Shown: in pieces, positions 6,340 to 7,812 of the stretch
Layout of the letters: each line of letters starts with the position of its first letter
How positions within the stretch are numbered: position 1 is the first letter of the stretch
From: an uncultured Clostridia bacterium
GTDB lineage: Bacteria; Bacillota; Clostridia; Lachnospirales; Lachnospiraceae
Assembly: GCA_947178015.1 (NCBI GenBank)
Contig: CAMWWW010000098.1
Location: 1-7,812 of the forward strand
DNA length: 7,812 nt
Reading direction: 5' to 3'
Program-made: the position numbers and the translations under genes
Notes under the pieces: generated by a model
What the model was told of the DNA's origin: nothing
The model's input: only the letters and a program-made list of their open reading frames with translations
Database searches by the model: none

Positions 6340-7170
6340 ATGAGAGAATGTCTGAGATATAAAAAGAGGATTGTGATAAAGATTGGCTCCTCTTCACTGA
6401 CACATGAGATAACAGGAAATCTAAATATGCAGAAGCTGGAAAAACTGGTGCGCATGATCTGCGATCTAAGAAATCAGGGGATGGATGTGGTGTTGGTGTC
6501 CTCCGGCGCGATTGCAGTGGGCAGAAAAACGCTTGGACTGATCGAGCGCCCAAAGTCCATTCCGCTCAGGCAGGCATGTGCTGCGATTGGGCAGGCAAAT
6601 TTGATGATGATATATCAAAAACTATTCTCAGAATATCATCAAGTCTCCGCGCAGGTTCTGATGACAAAGAATACTATGATGGATGCTTTGGCGCGCCATA
6701 ACGCCAAAAGTACGTTTGATGAACTTTTGCAGCTTGGCGTGGTGCCTGTCGTAAATGAAAATGACACGGTGGCAACCTACGAGATTGAATTCGGCGATAA
6801 TGATAAATTGTCCGCTATTGTCGCGGCCTTGATTGGTGCAGATCTGCTGGTGCTTTTGTCGGACATTGACGGACTCTTTACCGATGACCCAAACCAGAAT
6901 CCAGAGGCAGAATTTATTGACATCGTGCCGCATATTACAGAAGAGCTTGCCGCTATGGGAAAGGATGCCAACAGCAACGTGGGCACGGGCGGCATGGCAT
7001 CTAAGATAGCGGCGGCAAGGATCGCTACTGCTTCCGGCGCCGATATGGTAATCGCCAATGCGAGGGATACGGATGTTATCTATGATATACTTCGGGGTGA
7101 AAAGGTGGGAACCTTATTTCTTTCCCATAAAAATACCGATTTTGATCTGCTTCGCTATCTCTCGGATTAG
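6340..7170 (+). CDS. proB: Glutamate 5-kinase, short form without PUA domain
   Basis: ProB phosphorylates L-glutamate with ATP to give L-glutamyl 5-phosphate, the first and usually feedback-inhibited step of proline synthesis. The 276 residues are a complete amino-acid-kinase domain: KIGSSSL (14-20, phosphate-binding lysine K14), VSSGAIAVG (53-61), NENDTVAT (139-146), FGDNDKLSA (151-159), SDIDGLFTDDP (174-184) and GTGGMASKI (215-223). The chain ends soon after this domain, so the C-terminal PUA domain of the roughly 367-residue E. coli enzyme is absent; short forms are known in Clostridia and elsewhere, and no frameshift is evident. AAAGGAA at 6324-6330 lies 9 nt before the ATG. It probably has its own promoter at 6283-6311. 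The next gene, 20 bp on, is not proA, which often follows proB, so glutamyl phosphate reductase must be encoded elsewhere or beyond the window. Confidence 0.96.
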   Translation: MRECLRYKKRIVIKIGSSSLTHEITGNLNMQKLEKLVRMICDLRNQGMDVVLVSSGAIAVGRKTLGLIERPKSIPLRQACAAIGQANLMMIYQKLFSEYHQVSAQVLMTKNTMMDALARHNAKSTFDELLQLGVVPVVNENDTVATYEIEFGDNDKLSAIVAALIGADLLVLLSDIDGLFTDDPNQNPEAEFIDIVPHITEELAAMGKDANSNVGTGGMASKIAAARIATASGADMVIANARDTDVIYDILRGEKVGTLFLSHKNTDFDLLRYLSD

Positions 7171-7190
7171 ACATAGATACAGGGGGTTCT

Positions 7191-7812
7191 ATGGAAATTC
7201 GCATCATAAAAAATGCACCCGGAGTGATGTATCAGCCGATTGCAGAAGGGATCGTGCTGCAAATCACAGAGGGAAAATTTACGTTGGGTGAGCTTGTCTC
7301 AAAGAAGTATGAATTGTTTTATGTAAATACAAACCAAAAGGAAGAGATTGAACCGGATATTTCCAAATATCATCTGTGGGATGTAATCAATCTTATCCCG
7401 CCTAAGGCCTATATATATTTTACCTCCATGAGCATGAAGGACAAGGGAAGGGTGGAGATAAGCCTTTACCGGTACGGTTGGGAGAGTAAAGAGACAGAGC
7501 TTATCTGCACGGCGATGGATGATTTGTTTTTATATCCAGAGCAGAAAAAGACAAAGATATTTGTTTTGGATGAAAATTATTTGCTGTTCCAAAATATGTA
7601 TTTAAAAACCAATGCAGTGGAAAATTATCAGGGTTTTTTGGATTTTGAACTGACGCTGTACAGCATACGGGAGAAAAAAAGCTTTGTTATTACCGATCAA
7701 TATCTTTTGCAGGCAGGCATCGCCTTTATGGCGCCCATGGGAAAAAACATCTGCGCGATTAAGACGGGATATAATCTGCTGTTGAACAATGGCTTTCGCT
7801 ATCTGCACGAGG
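7191..7812 (+). CDS. Unrecognised protein, 5' part (runs off window)
   Basis: The frame stays open for 207 codons from ATG 7191 to the window edge with no stop. It begins MEIRIIKNAPGVMYQPIAEG and includes KYHLWDVINLIPPKAYIYF, KTKIFVLDENYLLFQNMYL and SFVITDQYLLQAGIAFMAP. I recognise no family. There is no signal peptide or membrane helix at the N-terminus, so it is probably cytoplasmic. The composition is rich in aromatic residues, with many short alternating hydrophobic strands (for example VEISLYRYGW, TKIFVLDENYLLF, LDFELTLYSI), which suggests a mostly beta fold, perhaps repeated blades; that is a guess from the pattern. The start is preceded by AGGGGG (7181-7186) only 4 nt away, a poor and close ribosome binding site. 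The 20-bp gap after proB has no visible promoter or terminator, so cotranscription with proB is likely. Codon use looks like that of the neighbours. Confidence 0.8.
   Translation, partial: MEIRIIKNAPGVMYQPIAEGIVLQITEGKFTLGELVSKKYELFYVNTNQKEEIEPDISKYHLWDVINLIPPKAYIYFTSMSMKDKGRVEISLYRYGWESKETELICTAMDDLFLYPEQKKTKIFVLDENYLLFQNMYLKTNAVENYQGFLDFELTLYSIREKKSFVITDQYLLQAGIAFMAPMGKNICAIKTGYNLLLNNGFRYLHE

Noticed and set aside
7058..7291. 77-codon + strand frame overlapping the end of proB
   Set aside because: It overlaps both proB and the frame from ATG 7191, has no ribosome binding site and an odd composition; the 7191 frame is longer and open to the window edge.

Overview
The window looks like an ordinary chromosomal stretch from a low-to-mid GC Bacillota, most likely class Clostridia and probably Lachnospiraceae. 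This rests on strong AAAGGAG-type ribosome binding sites, the protein families present (a DUF3048 lipoprotein-type protein, a SpoVB/MurJ-type flippase, a BofC-like protein, an HI0933/BaiN-type flavoprotein and a COG2509 dehydrogenase) and a short glutamate 5-kinase without a PUA domain. The lineage is inferred from family knowledge; no 16S or marker gene is present.

All eight genes lie on the + strand and are tightly packed. From left to right they are: the 3' part of a DUF3048 (YerB-like) protein (2-715); cytidine deaminase cdd (731-1129); a MOP-superfamily polysaccharide/lipid flippase that overlaps cdd by 8 bp (1122-2780); a 68-bp gap; a membrane-anchored protein with a BofC-like C-terminus (2849-3460); an HI0933/BaiN-family flavoprotein with a TTG start (3478-4704); a COG2509 FAD-dependent dehydrogenase overlapping it by ATGA (4701-6305); a 34-bp gap; glutamate 5-kinase proB (6340-7170); and the first 207 codons of an unrecognised protein (7191 to the window edge). 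No stretch over 300 bp lacks a gene. I saw no tRNA, rRNA, CRISPR array, insertion sequence or phage gene.

Functionally this is a mixed housekeeping cluster: envelope and possibly sporulation proteins (DUF3048, flippase, BofC-like), pyrimidine salvage (cdd), two flavoproteins of poorly defined substrate, and the first step of proline synthesis. The two longest gaps mark likely transcription breaks. The gap before the BofC-like gene holds a weak extended -10 promoter and a perfect 15-bp inverted repeat whose 24-nt loop contains exactly that gene's Shine-Dalgarno sequence and start codon. The gap before proB carries a good sigma-A-type promoter, TTGCCA - 17 bp - TATACT, whose -35 lies inside the preceding gene.

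I found no convincing new multi-gene system. The most unusual signal is the hairpin around the start of the BofC-like gene. Next are the proB promoter with its embedded palindrome, and the unknown gene lying where proA would often be.
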